Shown: piece by piece, positions 28,081 to 34,359 of the stretch
How the letters are laid out: each line of letters opens with the position of its first letter
How positions within the stretch are numbered: position 1 is the stretch's first letter
Assembly: GCF_024448935.1 (NCBI RefSeq)
Contig: NZ_JAMOIE010000042.1
Coordinates: forward strand, 1 to 40,088
Reading direction: 5' to 3'
Length of the DNA stretch: 40,088 bases
Origin: Stutzerimonas stutzeri
Lineage (GTDB): Bacteria; Pseudomonadota; Gammaproteobacteria; Pseudomonadales; Pseudomonadaceae
Program-made: the position numbers and the translations under genes
The notes under the pieces: model-generated
Seen by the model: the letters and a program-made list of their open reading frames with translations, nothing else
What the model was told of the DNA's origin: nothing
Databases searched by the model: none

Positions 28081-28551
28081 ATGGAAATCGACATTGGTAT
28101 TGCCGAACAGGATCGCGCCGCTATTGCAGACGGTTTGTCCCGCCTGCTGGCCGATACCTACACCCTGTATCTGAAGACCCACAACTTCCACTGGAACGTG
28201 ACAGGACCGATGTTCAACACCCTGCACACGATGTTCGAGACCCAGTACACCGAACTGGCGCTGGCTGTGGATGACATTGCCGAGCGGATCCGCGCACTGG
28301 GCTTTCCGGCGCCAGGCACCTATGCGGCTTACGCCAAGCTTTCGTCGATCAAGGAGCAGGAGGGAATTCCGACCGCTGAAGAGATGATTAAACTTCTGGT
28401 CGAAGGCCAGGAAGCCGTAGTCCGTACAGCACGTGGCATTTTCCCGCTGCTGGAAAAAGTCAGCGACGAGCCCACCGCTGACCTGTTGACCCAGCGCATG
28501 CAGATCCATGAGAAGACCGCCTGGATGCTGCGCAGCCTGCTGGCTGCCTGA
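28081..28551 (+). CDS. dps: Dps-family DNA-binding ferritin-like protein
   Basis: Dps proteins form 12-subunit shells that oxidise and store iron and protect DNA in starvation and oxidative stress. The 156-residue product has the dps ferroxidase signature: [20 protein letters not shown] (His) and [11 protein letters not shown] (Asp and Glu at the subunit interface). It lacks the long basic N-terminal tail of E. coli Dps, so DNA binding is less certain. GGGAG precedes the ATG by six bases. Neighbours (aspS on one side, the cold-shock gene on the other) match the pseudomonad order. Confidence 0.94.
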   Translation: MEIDIGIAEQDRAAIADGLSRLLADTYTLYLKTHNFHWNVTGPMFNTLHTMFETQYTELALAVDDIAERIRALGFPAPGTYAAYAKLSSIKEQEGIPTAEEMIKLLVEGQEAVVRTARGIFPLLEKVSDEPTADLLTQRMQIHEKTAWMLRSLLAA

Positions 28552-28579
28552 CCGCGCGCCAGCGCCTTCGCTTACGAAC

Positions 28580-28605
28580 GAGATAGCTGCATTCGCGGCT
28601 ATCTC
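28580..28605. terminator. Hairpin after dps
   Basis: A perfect 8-bp stem (GAGATAGC / GCTATCTC, loop of 10) begins 29 bases after the dps stop. No T-run follows, so it may be a stability element or weak terminator rather than an intrinsic terminator. Confidence 0.4.
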
Positions 28606-28692
28606 GCCGTCCCATCTGGCGCAAACTGGACCCTGACAAGCCAGACCTGACTCGCCTCGCTCCGCCCAACCCCTCACCTAAACCGCAGTGAA

Positions 28693-28721
28693 TTGAGCGT
28701 GGCCACACTTTGCTGTTAAAT
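28693..28721 (+). promoter_or_regulatory. Possible promoter of the membrane cold-shock gene
   Basis: TTGAGC (28693-28698) and TTAAAT (28716-28721) stand 17 bases apart on the plus strand, a fair sigma-70 match. It would give a leader of about 115 bases before the ATG at 28843; long leaders are usual for cold-shock genes. The rest of the gap 28552-28842 shows only the hairpin after dps. Confidence 0.4.
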
Positions 28722-28842
28722 TCGCGCGCGCCGCAGGCAGGGCACCATCAAATACGAGTGATCGCTTCACCCACGCTCGGCGTCTCCATTTGCCCTACAG
28801 CCTGCCGCATTCTGTCGTGCTATTTAACTGTGAGTCATAAGA

Positions 28843-29481
28843 ATGCTTAAGATCCTTCATGTGTTAACGGGCGTAGCCGCCCTGATATTGTCGTTCGTAC
28901 CCAGCCTAACCGGCGCCATGCCTCTGCTGGTCCAGCCTGCTGCCTTATGCCTGCTGCTTCTGGGACTGCTGAACGTGCAGTTCGCCGCCTCCACCCAACC
29001 GAACACTAACGGTCACGGCTGTCCGATTCTGTTCGGCGCGTCCGCGCTGCTGATCGCTGCAGTCGTCGTCCAGGCGGCCATTGTGTTGATTCCTGTCGCC
29101 AGCATCGCTGGCCAGCCGGCGACGCTTGCCAGTCTCATGCTCGCTTTCATTGCCGTCTTGCTGCAACTGGCAACAAGCCAAACGAAAAGCACCAGCACCG
29201 GCGCCGACCGTGGCGCTAGCAAGGCCCGTAAGGTCCAGGCTAGTCATGCTGCCGCTCCGGCCACCGGGCGCGAAACGGGTACCGTCAAGTGGTTCAACAC
29301 CTCAAAGGGTTTCGGCTTCATTTCCCGCGACAGTGGCGATGATGTATTTGTCCACTTCCGGGCAATCCGAGGCGAAGGTCATCGGGTGCTGGTTGAAGGC
29401 CAACGCGTCGAATTCACGATCATGATGCGTGATAAAGGCATCCAGGCAGAAGATGTGGTCGCCGACCAACTCAACCGCTGA
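28843..29481 (+). CDS. Membrane protein with C-terminal cold-shock domain
   Basis: The 212-residue protein joins two parts. The first 110 residues hold about three or four hydrophobic helices ([77 protein letters not shown]). A Ser/Thr/Ala-rich linker follows, then a full cold-shock domain at about 145-210 with both RNP motifs (KGFGFISRD and VFVHF) and a start [12 protein letters not shown]. The nucleic-acid domain would be tethered to the inner face of the membrane. A similar gene stands beside dps in other pseudomonads; role unknown. Confidence 0.88.
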   Translation: MLKILHVLTGVAALILSFVPSLTGAMPLLVQPAALCLLLLGLLNVQFAASTQPNTNGHGCPILFGASALLIAAVVVQAAIVLIPVASIAGQPATLASLMLAFIAVLLQLATSQTKSTSTGADRGASKARKVQASHAAAPATGRETGTVKWFNTSKGFGFISRDSGDDVFVHFRAIRGEGHRVLVEGQRVEFTIMMRDKGIQAEDVVADQLNR

Positions 29482-29488
29482 TCTCAGC

Positions 29489-29511
29489 GCAGGGTGCTAA
29501 AGCACCCCTGC
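29489..29511. terminator. Hairpin between convergent genes
   Basis: GCAGGGTGCT / AGCACCCCTGC forms a 10-bp stem with one bulged C and a two-base loop, seven bases after the cold-shock gene and 22 bases past the slyX stop. It could end transcription from both sides, although neither side has a good T-run. Confidence 0.5.
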
Positions 29512-29533
29512 CGCCAATACACCCGTCGCCTTA

Positions 29534-29740
29534 TCAATAATGCGGCGGGCGCGCCTCATCTCCCTCGCCCTCCATCCTGCTTTGAAGATCTTCTTGTCGC
29601 CTTGCGAGCATACCTAGCTGCGCCTGCAGCCTGTCGACCGTACGCTGCTGTGCGACCAGCACATCATTAAGGGTCTGGACAGTATCGTCCTGAAAAGCCA
29701 GGCGTGCCTCCAAATCGGTGATGCGTTGTTCCAGGTCCAT
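29534..29740 (-). CDS. slyX: SlyX family protein
   Basis: SlyX is a short coiled-coil protein of unknown function found next to slyD or, in pseudomonads, near dps. The 68-residue product is one long heptad helix (LEQRITDLEARLAFQDDTVQ, VDRLQAQL) ending in the family tail RPPHY. Its ATG shares one base with the stop of the HIT gene (TAATG), so the two are translationally coupled. Confidence 0.92.
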   Translation of the reverse strand: MDLEQRITDLEARLAFQDDTVQTLNDVLVAQQRTVDRLQAQLGMLARRQEDLQSRMEGEGDEARPPHY

Positions 29741-30168
29741 TACCTGCCCTCCTCAAACTGAAAGCCGTCGGTAAGCACGAGTTTCAACTTCTGCTTGATG
29801 GCGGTCAGCTGCGCTTCGCTGTAAGGCTTGGCCGCCTGAAAGCCCCAGACCGGGGCCGGCCAGGCCGAGTCGTCCCGACGCCGAGCGATCACATGCACAT
29901 GCAACTGGCTCACCACGTTGCCAAGCGTCGCCACGTTCATCTTATCCGCGCCAAAAGTGTCTTTGAGCATCTCAGCCAATGTTGTCGCCTCTCGCCACAA
30001 CAGCTGCTGATCTGCCGAACCCAGCTGAAACAGCTCACTTACCTCTTCGCGACGAGGTACAAGAATGAACCAGGGATAATTGGCGTCGTTCATCAACAGC
30101 AACCGGCATAACGGAAAATCACCCAGCGCTAGTGTGTCTTGCTTCAGGCGAGCATCGAGAGCGAACAT
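29740..30168 (-). CDS. HIT domain hydrolase/transferase
   Basis: The 142-residue protein is a histidine-triad nucleotide-binding fold: FPLCRLLLMNDANYPWFILVPRR is the first part, and the triad appears as LHVHVIARRRDD (His-x-His-x-x-Arg, so the last histidine of the classic HxHxH is replaced by Arg, a common variant in this subfamily). It would bind a nucleotide or dinucleotide polyphosphate; the substrate is unknown. GGAG lies eight bases before the ATG. A MITE-like element ends 22 bases upstream, so its promoter lies in or beyond that element. Confidence 0.88.
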   Translation of the reverse strand: MFALDARLKQDTLALGDFPLCRLLLMNDANYPWFILVPRREEVSELFQLGSADQQLLWREATTLAEMLKDTFGADKMNVATLGNVVSQLHVHVIARRRDDSAWPAPVWGFQAAKPYSEAQLTAIKQKLKLVLTDGFQFEEGR

Positions 30169-30190
30169 AAAACGGTCTCCAGTTCTTCCT

Positions 30191-30301
30191 AGACATCATG
30201 TTTTGACCAGCCCATCCTCAACGATCGTGGGGTTACCGTTGGATGGGTATAACCCCTTAAGTAGAGCCACATTCAGGCGGGCAGGTCAAAACATCATGTC
30301 T
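30191..30301. mobile_element. MITE-like element with 18-bp terminal inverted repeats
   Basis: The ends AGACATCATGTTTTGACC (30191-30208) and GGTCAAAACATCATGTCT (30284-30301) are inverted repeats with 17 of 18 pairs. Inside is a second foldback (CCCATCC...GGATGGG at 30211/30239) and GGGGTTA...TAACCCC (30229/30249). The 111-base piece has no reading frame and lower GC than its surroundings, which fits a small non-autonomous element, but no target duplication is clear. It could instead be a structured leader of the HIT gene. Confidence 0.55.
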
Positions 30302-30369
30302 GATATCGCTTTCTCCCGCTCCAGCCGGTTGATCCGGGCTAGTACGGTAGCGGAAGCGTTCCCGCCATG

Positions 30370-30407
30370 ATCCTCGGCAAGGCTTATCCAGACGCCTTGC
30401 CGAGGAT
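30370..30407. terminator. Perfect 14-bp hairpin downstream of DUF2790 gene
   Basis: ATCCTCGGCAAGGC (30370-30383) pairs without a mismatch with GCCTTGCCGAGGAT (30394-30407), loop of 10. It begins seven bases past the stop of the DUF2790 gene on the minus strand. No T-run follows, so it may be an mRNA-end stabiliser or a factor-aided terminator. Confidence 0.5.
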
Positions 30408-30414
30408 AGGGCGC

Positions 30415-30726
30415 TCAATGACCGCTGCAGCCTCCACCCATAGCGCGGTAGCGCAAAGCACGCAGTTCGCCTGCGCTATCTCGATAATGCAGGGTAGCGT
30501 CCACAGGCCCGCAGACGCTTGCTACATCCGAAACACGCAGCACCTTGTCAGTATCCAGCTTGATGCCATAGGCGTATCGCTCGACCGGCACATGCTCCAG
30601 CCAGGCAGGCGTTGCTATCGGCAGATAGCCGTGCGGTTGCGTGCGGGATGCCAGGCTGGAGTTTGCCTGCGCGCTCATTGCGATGAGTGAAGCGCTTAGC
30701 AAAACGGTTCGTAGCAAGCTGTTCAT
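30415..30726 (-). CDS. DUF2790 family secreted small protein
   Basis: From the ATG at 30726 (GAGGAGG upstream) the product is 103 residues: a signal peptide ending AMSAQA, then a compact domain with the family pattern RYAYGIKLDTDKVLRV, VASVCGPVDATLHYRDSAGE and RYRAMGGGC, in which two cysteines could form a disulfide. DUF2790 proteins are common in Pseudomonas, and some (for example PtrA) are copper-induced, but the ligand or role here is unknown. The longer frame to 30912 adds only non-coding sequence. Confidence 0.82.
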   Translation of the reverse strand: MNSLLRTVLLSASLIAMSAQANSSLASRTQPHGYLPIATPAWLEHVPVERYAYGIKLDTDKVLRVSDVASVCGPVDATLHYRDSAGELRALRYRAMGGGCSGH

Positions 30727-31094
30727 GGCCTCATCCTCCTCAGGATTTGACTCGCATGAATCGGATGTCCAAGACTGGCTGGTGAAAGCGAACATGCGCT
30801 TGACGTATAGCTGCGGGTAGCTCCGTGGTTCGCCGACCATGCCGATAGCTTTCGGGCCGGATGTAACAGGTCCATTTACCTTGGCTTTGAAGACTGCGGT
30901 TGCTGCAGGCAATGCGAGAGAGCCACCTGGTAGGCCGACATCTCACGCACCAAGGCGATCTGCTGCTGCGGTCTAAAAAAAGCCCCTACCCTTCGCCCAA
31001 CTCAACTTGAATGAGCAGCATCACGAACCATGCCCACGGCGAGCACAACGTGCGCCACTCTCAACAGCTCCAGCACGCAACGAGGATCGCATCG
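30727..31094. other. Gene-free stretch between DUF2790 gene and membrane protein gene
   Basis: No full gene is visible. On the minus strand a 37-codon stretch between stops (about 30880-30995) codes a plausible protein tail (REMSAYQVALSHCLQQPQ) without a start codon, possibly the decayed end of a lost gene; this is weak. A run of seven A lies near 30975. No promoter could be supported. Confidence 0.3.
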
Positions 31095-31574
31095 ATGAAG
31101 TCGTGGGAGGCGCCATCGCATTGGTATCTCGATAAGCGCGCCTGGCGTTTCGTGCTGCGCTACCTGCTGTTCTTCGGGCCGCTCAACCTGCTCTGGGAAA
31201 TCGCGCAGCTACCGCTCTATACCCTCTGGTACGAAGCGCCCGTCTCTTACATGGCCTATGCGGTGCTGCATTGCACCCTGGGGGACCTGCTGATAGGCGT
31301 ACTCACGCTGCTGAGCGCCTTGATCATCCTGCGCGCAGGCCCGACCGAGCGCTGGCATTGGTCTTCCATAGCCCTATGCACCATCGGCCTCGGCGTCGCC
31401 TACACCGCTTTCAGCGAATGGGTAAATACCAGCGTGCGGCTGAGCTGGGCCTATTCGGAGTGGATGCCGCTAACGCCGCTGCTGGGGCTGGGCGTCTCGC
31501 CGCTGCTGCAGTGGCTGCTGTTGCCGACCATCGCCCTGATGCTGGCGCGTCGCGACAGCAGCAGGACGGGCTGA
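31095..31574 (+). CDS. Multi-pass membrane protein of unknown function
   Basis: From the ATG at 31095 (GAGG nine bases upstream) the product has 159 residues and about four membrane helices: VLRYLLFFGPLNLLWEIAQL, AVLHCTLGDLLIGVLTLLSA, WSSIALCTIGLGVAYTAF and LGLGVSPLLQWLLLPTIAL. It has an early proline-rich loop and conserved-looking Trp/Glu residues within the membrane (NLLWEIAQLPLY). I do not recognise the family. A frame to 31011 is open, but its start has no ribosome site. It stands alone, so no partner is suggested. Confidence 0.65.
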   Translation: MKSWEAPSHWYLDKRAWRFVLRYLLFFGPLNLLWEIAQLPLYTLWYEAPVSYMAYAVLHCTLGDLLIGVLTLLSALIILRAGPTERWHWSSIALCTIGLGVAYTAFSEWVNTSVRLSWAYSEWMPLTPLLGLGVSPLLQWLLLPTIALMLARRDSSRTG

Positions 31575-31606
31575 AGGCCCGCCCTGCCACCAGACGCCAC
31601 GGACGA

Positions 31607-31825
31607 TCATTCCTGCTGCCAGGCGCGGCTGGCAAACATGGGATCCAGCGGGGTATGAAACAGATGGTTGGCGTAGTTGCTGAGCGTCTTTACCGCCAAC
31701 GCCAATACGAGTTCCAGCACCTGCCGCTCGCTGAGTCCGGCGGCGAGAAATGCCTCTGTAGCCGCTCGCGACGGTAGGCCACGCGTATGAAACAGGGTGC
31801 GTGTGAAGTCGGCCAGTACTTCAGG
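31607..31825 (-). pseudogene. 3' remnant of a carboxymuconolactone decarboxylase/AhpD-like gene
   Basis: Between an in-frame TAA at 31826-31828 and a stop at 31607, the minus strand codes 72 residues without any start codon near the left end: VLADFTRTLFHTRGLP, SERQVLELVLALAVKTLSNY and ANHLFHTPLDPMF. This is the C-terminal half of AhpD-like peroxidase-related proteins; the N-terminal half with the CxxC active site is missing. The divergent TetR gene may once have controlled it. Confidence 0.75.
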
Positions 31826-31898
31826 TTAATGATTGATAACGACAATCGCCTCCTGGCAAGCTCCACCTTCAACATCTTTTGGACCAGTAGGTTCAGAA

Positions 31899-31910
31899 TG
31901 TTTGGAAACA
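31899..31910. promoter_or_regulatory. Palindrome, possible TetR operator
   Basis: TGTTTGGAAACA is a 12-base near-palindrome (TGTTT/AAACA around GG) 53 bases before the tetR ATG at 31963, between it and the peroxidase remnant. TetR proteins often bind such sites in their divergent promoter. Only position and symmetry support it. Confidence 0.3.
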
Positions 31911-31962
31911 ATAGTCGTGCCGAGCCGGCCTCCGCCGCCACAGCGTAGATCCAAAGGAAACA

Positions 31963-32601
31963 ATGACCACAACGGCCAACCTTGAAATACGTAACGATCA
32001 GTCCATAATGCAATGCATGAACCGCGGACGCCCCCGAAACTTCGACCCCGACCTCGCCCTGGAAAATGCCATGCAGGCGTTCTGGACGCAGGGCTATGAG
32101 GCCACCAGCCTGCAGGACCTGCTCGATGCGACTGGGCTATCGAAAAGCAGCCTGTACGAGTGTTTCGGTAGCAAGCAGCGCCTGTTCGAAGCAGCCTTCA
32201 CTCGCTATTTCGATGGCCGCGCCACGCGCATGCACGAGCGCCTCGCACAAAGCCCCTCTGCGCTAGTCTTTATCCACGAATGTCTGCTCTCAGTGCTCGA
32301 CGACTTCGGTTGCGACAGACCGCGTGGCTGCATGCTGGTCAATGTCGCCAACGAATTTTCAACCAGCAACCCGACCGTGATGCGCCTCGTCCAGCTCGCC
32401 ATCCGTCGTTTCAGGGATGTGTTTGAACAGGCCTTCGCTCAGGCACAGGCCTGCGGTGAGATTTCTGCCGAGCGCTCCCCTGCCGCGCTAGCGCTGTACA
32501 TGCACTGCACCATGAGTGGCCTGCGTACGCAGGCCAAATCGGGTCTTGCGCGACAGGATTTGCTCTTCGTCATCGAGACGATGATGGCCAGCCTGAGATG
32601 A
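31963..32601 (+). CDS. TetR/AcrR family transcriptional regulator
   Basis: The 212-residue product holds a TetR DNA-binding domain at about residues 19-75: RGRPRNFDPDLALENAM, FWTQGYEATSLQDLLDATG and LSKSSLYECFGSKQRLFEAAF, followed by an all-helical ligand domain with PRGCMLVNVANE, a stretch typical of the AcrR-like group with a C-terminal domain near Cys. The ATG at 31963 has AAGGA five bases upstream; 32017 (MNRGRPR) is a possible shorter start, with TTGAAA-16-CATAAT promoter-like boxes just before it. Its stop overlaps the first possible start of the HAD gene. Confidence 0.88.
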   Translation: MTTTANLEIRNDQSIMQCMNRGRPRNFDPDLALENAMQAFWTQGYEATSLQDLLDATGLSKSSLYECFGSKQRLFEAAFTRYFDGRATRMHERLAQSPSALVFIHECLLSVLDDFGCDRPRGCMLVNVANEFSTSNPTVMRLVQLAIRRFRDVFEQAFAQAQACGEISAERSPAALALYMHCTMSGLRTQAKSGLARQDLLFVIETMMASLR

Positions 32602-32633
32602 CCACCTCGAACACCTCAAGCAAGGAGACTCTC

Positions 32634-33314
32634 ATGATCAATGCGGTAGCCTTCGACATCTACGGAACCTTGATTGATACCCAGGCGGTCCTGGGCAAGC
32701 TCACTGCGGAGGCAGGCGAACGGGCCGAGGCCGTATCACGGCTATGGCGGCAAAAGCAGCTCGAGTACAGCTTTCGCCGCGGTTTGATGCGCGATTATCG
32801 CGATTTCTCGATTTGCACCCGAGACGCCCTGGTCTATGCCAGCCGTGAAAACGGCCTGAGCTTTGACGAGGCCACCATTGAACGCCTGATGCAGGCCTAC
32901 GCCGACCTGGACGCGTTTCCCGACGCACAAACAGCCCTGCACAAGCTGCGCGACAGCGGGCGGCGGCTATACGCATTTTCCAACGGTAGCCAGGACGCCG
33001 TGGAGCGGTTGCTGCAACGCGCCGGCATTCATGACGTCTTTTGCGCGGTGGTAAGCGTGGAGGCCGTGCGCACCTTCAAGCCGGCCCCTGAGGTGTACAC
33101 CCACCTGGGTCAGGTTTGCGCCGAGCCTGCTGAACGCATCTGCCTGGTTTCGGGCAATCCCTTTGATGTGCTGGGCGCCGCGCATGCTGGACTGCGTACC
33201 GCCTGGCTGCGTCGCGATCCGGCCACTCAGTTCGACCCTTGGGGCGTGGAACCAGACATCACCCTACGCAGCCTCGACGAATTGCCCGCTCATCTCGGTA
33301 CCGACACGCTGTAA
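32634..33314 (+). CDS. Haloacid dehalogenase type II (L-2-haloacid dehalogenase-like)
   Basis: The 226-residue protein is a HAD hydrolase with all the L-2-haloacid dehalogenase markers: nucleophile Asp8 in FDIYGTLID, Arg in the cap near residue 40, SNGSQD, KPAPEVY (Lys then Tyr six residues later) and SGNPFD (Ser, Asn, Asp). Such enzymes displace halide from short haloacids, though HAD members can act on phosphates too. ATG 32634 is chosen because AAGGAG lies six bases upstream; a longer frame starts at 32598. It follows tetR closely and precedes arsS by 52 bases on the same strand. Confidence 0.85.
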   Translation: MINAVAFDIYGTLIDTQAVLGKLTAEAGERAEAVSRLWRQKQLEYSFRRGLMRDYRDFSICTRDALVYASRENGLSFDEATIERLMQAYADLDAFPDAQTALHKLRDSGRRLYAFSNGSQDAVERLLQRAGIHDVFCAVVSVEAVRTFKPAPEVYTHLGQVCAEPAERICLVSGNPFDVLGAAHAGLRTAWLRRDPATQFDPWGVEPDITLRSLDELPAHLGTDTL

Positions 33315-33366
33315 CACCGCGTAGTCTCGTGCCTCCAAGGGGCAGGCCAACCAGAGTAGCGAAACC

Positions 33367-34347
33367 ATGCATGCCACCCTGCCCCTCCTCAATGCGCTCA
33401 ACTTTCCCGCCATTCGTCGCGGTCGGTTGGAGGCGCTGCAGATCAACCTCACCTACCGTTGCAACCAGCGCTGCCTGCACTGCCATGTGAACGCCGGGCC
33501 GACCCGCAGCGAGGCCATGACTGACGAGAGCCTGGCGCTCCTGCATGACGTCATCGATGCCCATCGGGTACAGACCCTGGACCTGACCGGCGGCGCTCCG
33601 GAAATGCACCCACGCTTCCGGGAGCTCGTCAGGCACGCACGGCAGTCAGGTTTGCGGGTCATCGACCGCTGCAACCTGACCATTCTTGGCGAACCGGGCC
33701 ACGAAGACCTGGCCGCGTTTCTCGCCGAGCAAGGCGTGGAGGTGACCGCATCGCTGCCCTGTTATTCCCGGGAGAATGTCGATCGACAGCGCGGCGATGG
33801 AGTGTTCGAGGCCAGCATCGCTGGGCTTGGAAAGCTCAACCAGCTCGGCTACGGTGCAGACGGCAACGGGCTGATCCTCAACCTCGTGTACAACCCGCAG
33901 GGGCCTAGTCTGCCGCCGCCCCAGGCGCAGCTCGAAGCCGACTACAAGACCCATCTGGCCGATGACTTCGGCATTCACTTCAACCACCTGCTGACCATCA
34001 CCAACCAGCCGATTTCACGCTTCGGCAGCACGTTGGTCAGCAAGGGTCAGTTCAACAACTACATGCAGCTGCTGCGCGAAAGCTATCGCCCGCAAAATCT
34101 CGCAGCCGTGATGTGCCGCAGCCTGATCAGCGTCGACTGGCAGGGCTATCTCTACGATTGTGATTTCAACCAGATGCTCGACCTGCCCATGGCCATGCCG
34201 GAGCTGATCGGCCGCGCCCGACCGCACCTGCGCGACCTGCTGGGCTCGGCGAGCCTGGACGGCAACCCCATCGTCACCCGCGACCACTGCTACGCCTGCA
34301 CCGCCGGGCAGGGTTCGAGCTGTGGCGGCGCCCTGGACAACCACTAA
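33367..34347 (+). CDS. arsS: ArsS-type radical SAM protein (radical SAM/SeCys family, Cys form)
   Basis: The 326-residue protein begins with a radical SAM domain holding CNQRCLHC (C32, C36, C39, the 4Fe-4S site) and LTGGAPEM near residue 75, and ends in a DUF3641-type domain with DHCYACTAGQGSSCGG. In family members this C-terminal Cys can be selenocysteine, but here the codon is TGC and no in-frame TGA occurs. The family is named arsenosugar biosynthesis protein ArsS after cyanobacterial work in which it acts with the arsenic methylase ArsM. The substrate here is unproven. It is 12 bases from the next gene, so they share a transcript. Confidence 0.88.
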   Translation: MHATLPLLNALNFPAIRRGRLEALQINLTYRCNQRCLHCHVNAGPTRSEAMTDESLALLHDVIDAHRVQTLDLTGGAPEMHPRFRELVRHARQSGLRVIDRCNLTILGEPGHEDLAAFLAEQGVEVTASLPCYSRENVDRQRGDGVFEASIAGLGKLNQLGYGADGNGLILNLVYNPQGPSLPPPQAQLEADYKTHLADDFGIHFNHLLTITNQPISRFGSTLVSKGQFNNYMQLLRESYRPQNLAAVMCRSLISVDWQGYLYDCDFNQMLDLPMAMPELIGRARPHLRDLLGSASLDGNPIVTRDHCYACTAGQGSSCGGALDNH

Positions 34348-34359
34348 GGAATCGCTGCC

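Noticed and set aside
30211..30250. Integron attC site within the foldback element
   Set aside because: One GTTRRRY-like core is present, but the partner RYYYAAC core is not, and no cassette or integrase is nearby.
34290..34347. Possible selenocysteine codon in the ArsS C-terminus
   Set aside because: The motif has TGC cysteines throughout and no in-frame TGA before the TAA stop.
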